A DNA stretch of 64,000 nt. Source: Oscillospiraceae bacterium (lineage in GTDB: Bacteria > Bacillota > Clostridia > Oscillospirales > Oscillospiraceae). The DNA is taken from positions 1 to 64,000 of the forward strand of contig JAFRER010000003.1 of assembly GCA_017434755.1 (NCBI GenBank). The letters are read 5' to 3'. The notes beneath the pieces are model-generated. The model was not told where the DNA came from. It saw nothing but the letters and a program-made list of their open reading frames with translations, and did no database searches. Position 1 is the first letter of the stretch. Each line of letters starts with the position of its first letter. The position numbers and the translations under genes are program-made. Positions 61,543 to 64,000 of the stretch are shown here, in pieces.

Positions 61543-62685
61543 GTGTTGGCTTCACAGATAACAAACGTAAAATGTCCGGCATGTACCGGACCCCTTCGCT
61601 ATTCGCCGGAAAACGGCATTCTCCAGTGCGATTACTGCGGCAGCAGCTATTCCGTCAAGGAGATCGAAGCGCTGTATAAAGAAAAGGACGCTGCGGCGCA
61701 GGCTGCGATGGAAGCCGCCATTGCGGCGGCTGAGGCCGCCTCGGAAGAGGAGAAGGCCGAACAGCAGGAATATGAGATGTCCAACGCCGGATGGGGCGCG
61801 GATGCCGACAAGCTCCGGGTCTATAACTGCCCCTCCTGCGGTGCGCAGCTTTTCTGCGAAGAGACCACCGCGGCAACGAGCTGCCCATACTGCGGCAACA
61901 ACACGATCATCCCTGGGCAGGTCTCCGGCCTGCTCAAGCCGGACTATGTCATCCCGTTCAAACTGGACAAGGAAGCAGCGATAAGGGCTCTGAAGCAGTA
62001 TTACGGCGGGAAAAAGCTTCTTCCGAAGAATTTTACCGAGGAGAACCATATCGAGGAGATCAAGGGCGTGTATGTCCCGTTCTGGCTCTATGATGTGGAG
62101 GCCGATGCGGACATGTCCTTCAGCGGCACAAGAGTAAACGCTTATGTCATGGGTGACGAGCGCATCACCGAAACGGACCATTTCAACATCCGCCGCGCGG
62201 GTACGGTCAGCTTTGAAAAGATCCCCGCGGATGCTTCTTCCAAGATGCCGGATACGCATATGGATGCCATCGAGCCCTATGACTATTCCGAGCTCGTCCC
62301 GTTCTCAACGGCTTATCTGCCGGGCTTTCTCGCGGATAAGTACGACATGGACGCTGACAAGTGCAAGGCAAGGATCGAGAAAAGAGCCGCGAACACCGCA
62401 ACGGATCTCATCCGGCAGGATGTTTCCGGCTATGCCACCTGTACTCCCACGGGCTCCCATGTGGATATCCGCAGGAAAAAGGTCAGCTATGTGCTTCTCC
62501 CGGTCTGGATGCTCACCACGAGGTGGAACGGCAATAACTATATGTTTGCCATGAACGGCCAGACAGGCAGGCTCATCGGCGATCTGCCGGTATCCATGGG
62601 CCGGTACTGGGCCTGGTTCGCGGGTATCTCGCTTCCGCTTATGGCGCTTCTCGGCGGACTTCTGTATTTTGGAGGGCTGATATGA
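61543..62685 (+). CDS. TFIIB-type zinc-ribbon membrane protein (YdjG-like)
   Basis: Protein of 380 aa. Two zinc ribbons (KCPACTGPLRY ... CDYCGSSY, and YNCPSCGAQL ... CPYCGNN) are separated by an Ala/Glu-rich helix of about 50 residues. A large beta-rich domain follows (VYVPFWLYDVEADADMSFSG, in part YVPFWLYDV), and a membrane helix ends the protein (GISLPLMALLGGLLYFGG). It starts at GTG 61543 or TTG 61546 behind AAGGAGG. It overlaps the TPM gene by 4 nt. Confidence 0.9.
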   Translation: MLASQITNVKCPACTGPLRYSPENGILQCDYCGSSYSVKEIEALYKEKDAAAQAAMEAAIAAAEAASEEEKAEQQEYEMSNAGWGADADKLRVYNCPSCGAQLFCEETTAATSCPYCGNNTIIPGQVSGLLKPDYVIPFKLDKEAAIRALKQYYGGKKLLPKNFTEENHIEEIKGVYVPFWLYDVEADADMSFSGTRVNAYVMGDERITETDHFNIRRAGTVSFEKIPADASSKMPDTHMDAIEPYDYSELVPFSTAYLPGFLADKYDMDADKCKARIEKRAANTATDLIRQDVSGYATCTPTGSHVDIRRKKVSYVLLPVWMLTTRWNGNNYMFAMNGQTGRLIGDLPVSMGRYWAWFAGISLPLMALLGGLLYFGGLI

Positions 62686-63557
62686 AGAAACGTCTTGTAT
62701 TATTCCTCCTGATCGTCCTGCTGTGTGCCTGCATGGTGACGGCCGCATCTGCGGAAGGGACCAATGCAAGGATCGCAAATGTCGTCGATACGGCAGGGAT
62801 CCTGACGGAATCGCAGGTGCAGGCCCTTGAAGAGAAGGCGGAGAGGATATCCGCAGAATATAAGTGCGCGGTGTATATCGTCATCGTACCGGATTACAGA
62901 AATTATACCAATTCCCGCGATATCTACGATCTTGCCGTGGAAATGTACAGCGAGTACGAACTCGGATGGGACAACGGCAACGGCGACGCCAAGAGAGATT
63001 ATCTTATCCTTCTGATGAGCATGGAGGACAGGGATTTTGCTCTTGACACCAACGGCTTCGGCGGAAACAAGGCTTTCAACGAGCCGGGCATGTACAAGCT
63101 CGAGCAGGCGATGCTGCCGTACTTCCGTCAGAACGACTGGTACAACGGCTATAACGCTTTCCTAGAATGTGCGGAGAGTCTTCTCAAGTCTCCGCTTGAC
63201 GAGGGCACCTATGTCCCGCAGACCACGCAGGTGGTCTCACATGGCTATGAGGATCCCAATGCGAGTCATAAGAACCCGTTCCTGCTCCTTATAGCGATAA
63301 TCGTTCCCATCCTGATCGCTCTGGCCGTCTGCAGTTCCTTCCAGAAGCAGATGAAGACCGCCGTGGAACAGACCACCGCCGGCGGATATATCGTTCCTCC
63401 AGGGGTGCATATGAAGGTCCGGCGCGATGATTTTATCAACAGGACCGTCACACGTACCATCATCCACAGGGATGACGGACCGAGAGACGGAGGCTTCAGC
63501 AGCAGCGGAGGCGGTCACTTCTCTGGCGGACATTCCGGCCACAGCGGAAAATTCTGA
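62682..63557 (+). CDS. TPM domain membrane protein (YdjH/YgcG-like)
   Basis: Protein of 291 aa. A signal peptide or anchor (KKRLVLFLLIVLLCACMVTAASA) is followed by a TPM domain (VVDTAGILTESQVQALEEKA, in part VVDTAGILTE; DYLILLMSMEDRDFAL), a second membrane helix (PFLLLIAIIVPILIALAVC) and a Gly/Ser/His-rich tail (SSGGGHFSGGHSG). YdjH in Bacillus is the membrane partner of this complex. ATGA overlap with the zinc-ribbon gene supports a joint complex. Confidence 0.9.
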   Translation: MKKRLVLFLLIVLLCACMVTAASAEGTNARIANVVDTAGILTESQVQALEEKAERISAEYKCAVYIVIVPDYRNYTNSRDIYDLAVEMYSEYELGWDNGNGDAKRDYLILLMSMEDRDFALDTNGFGGNKAFNEPGMYKLEQAMLPYFRQNDWYNGYNAFLECAESLLKSPLDEGTYVPQTTQVVSHGYEDPNASHKNPFLLLIAIIVPILIALAVCSSFQKQMKTAVEQTTAGGYIVPPGVHMKVRRDDFINRTVTRTIIHRDDGPRDGGFSSSGGGHFSGGHSGHSGKF

Positions 63558-63597
63558 CCATCAGGCAAATAAATACGTACTATTTGAGAGGGTTTTA

Positions 63598-64000
63598 TGG
63601 AAGTAAGAGAGAATCTTATCAAGCTTTGTGAGAAGATCAACGACGGACACTACAAGATCACGCCGGACTGCGCGGAATATAAGGTCTTCGAGAAGTGGAT
63701 CACCGACGATCAGATCACCGTCATGCTGGCTCTCACGAGCATGAAGCCGGCCTTTGTGCCCTTCATTGCGAGGAAGGCCAAAATGTCCAAGGCAAAAACA
63801 AAAGAGATCCTGCACGAGCTGACCGACATAGGCCTCGTGGTTCAGGTGCTCGTCAAGAAGGTGGGGCTTGAGATCTATCTTCTCCCGCCTTATACCCCCG
63901 GTGTGTTTGAATTCCTGCTCATCAATGAGAAGTTCTGCATAGCGCATCCCGAGATCGCCTATGCCTTCCATCAGCACGCCACCACAAGCCAGATAGAGCA
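63598..64000 (+). CDS. N-terminal part of a probable Fe-S/FAD oxidoreductase
   Basis: The gene runs off the right edge; 134 codons are visible. They form a helix-turn-helix-like region (VPFIARKAKMSKAKTKEIL, then ELTDIGLVVQVL) and a PGVFEFLLINEKFCIAHPEIA segment. I associate this start with clostridial proteins that continue into 4Fe-4S and pyridine-nucleotide oxidoreductase domains, but none of those domains is in view, so the call rests on memory of the family. GAGAGGG precedes the ATG. Confidence 0.5.

Noticed and set aside
1-64000. CRISPR array, prophage or insertion sequence
   Set aside because: No regularly spaced repeats, transposase, integrase or phage structural genes were seen on either strand.

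Overview
The window reads as chromosomal DNA of an anaerobic, low-GC-lineage Gram-positive bacterium of the class Clostridia, probably a gut-type Oscillospirales or Lachnospirales relative (inference). Support: a large SRP RNA with an Alu-type domain directly upstream of dnaX and ybaB, a perfect CIRCE operator, a recJ-relA-dtd-MBL cluster, DUF4364, the ACT/PFL (DUF711) pair, sigma-A type promoters, strong AGGAGG ribosome sites and many U-tailed terminators. G+C looks close to one half by eye (not counted). No phage, transposase, integrase or CRISPR array is visible.

Layout. 1-4032: end of a sugar isomerase gene, a divergent ROK regulator and two tandem Gfo/Idh/MocA oxidoreductases (carbohydrate locus). 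4093-12754, minus strand: a long housekeeping run made of a two-component pair, a DUF1385 protein, prmC, recA, recX, rimO, pgsA and cysS. 12970-19994: peptidase T, then on the minus strand a response regulator, histidine kinase and HtrA protease cluster that resembles the secretion-stress system CssRS-HtrA, a PepV-like dipeptidase and a DUF937 protein. 20362-23917: a surface protein and the ACT/PFL pair. 24199-28448: an amino-acid type ABC importer with an AbgB-like amidohydrolase. 28534-32484: a small orphan gene, a PAS-CPBP membrane protein and a BspA-like surface protein, flanked by unusual inverted repeats.

32645-37106: a compact RNA and replication region with a structured repeat-like element, tRNA-Ala(CGC), SRP RNA, dnaX, ybaB, and a GH2 glycosidase where recR often lies. 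37153-46496, minus strand: an Old Yellow Enzyme family reductase, galE with a sugar nucleotidyltransferase, and the MBL-dtd-relA-recJ block. 46635-49981: a LOG-like protein, a CIRCE-controlled small heat-shock protein, TatD and CapA. 50180-58921: a glycogen synthase/GH13 fusion, nrdR, an amino-sugar group (degenerate NagB-like protein, glmM, a beta-helix acetyltransferase-like protein), DUF4364, asnA and a free methionine-R-sulfoxide reductase. 58959-64000: tRNA-Gly(CCC), an alpha/beta hydrolase, a three-gene SPFH / TFIIB zinc-ribbon / TPM operon like Bacillus ydjI-ydjG-ydjH but without a PspA gene, and the start of a probable Fe-S/FAD oxidoreductase.

Most promising for follow-up: the minus-strand structured RNA element at 32714-32804, whose 3' end copies a tRNA 3' end; the GlgA-GH13 fusion; the NagB-like protein that has lost its catalytic residues and may begin at an ATC codon; the PspA-less Ydj-type operon; and the PAS-CPBP protein beside a perfect 18-bp inverted repeat.
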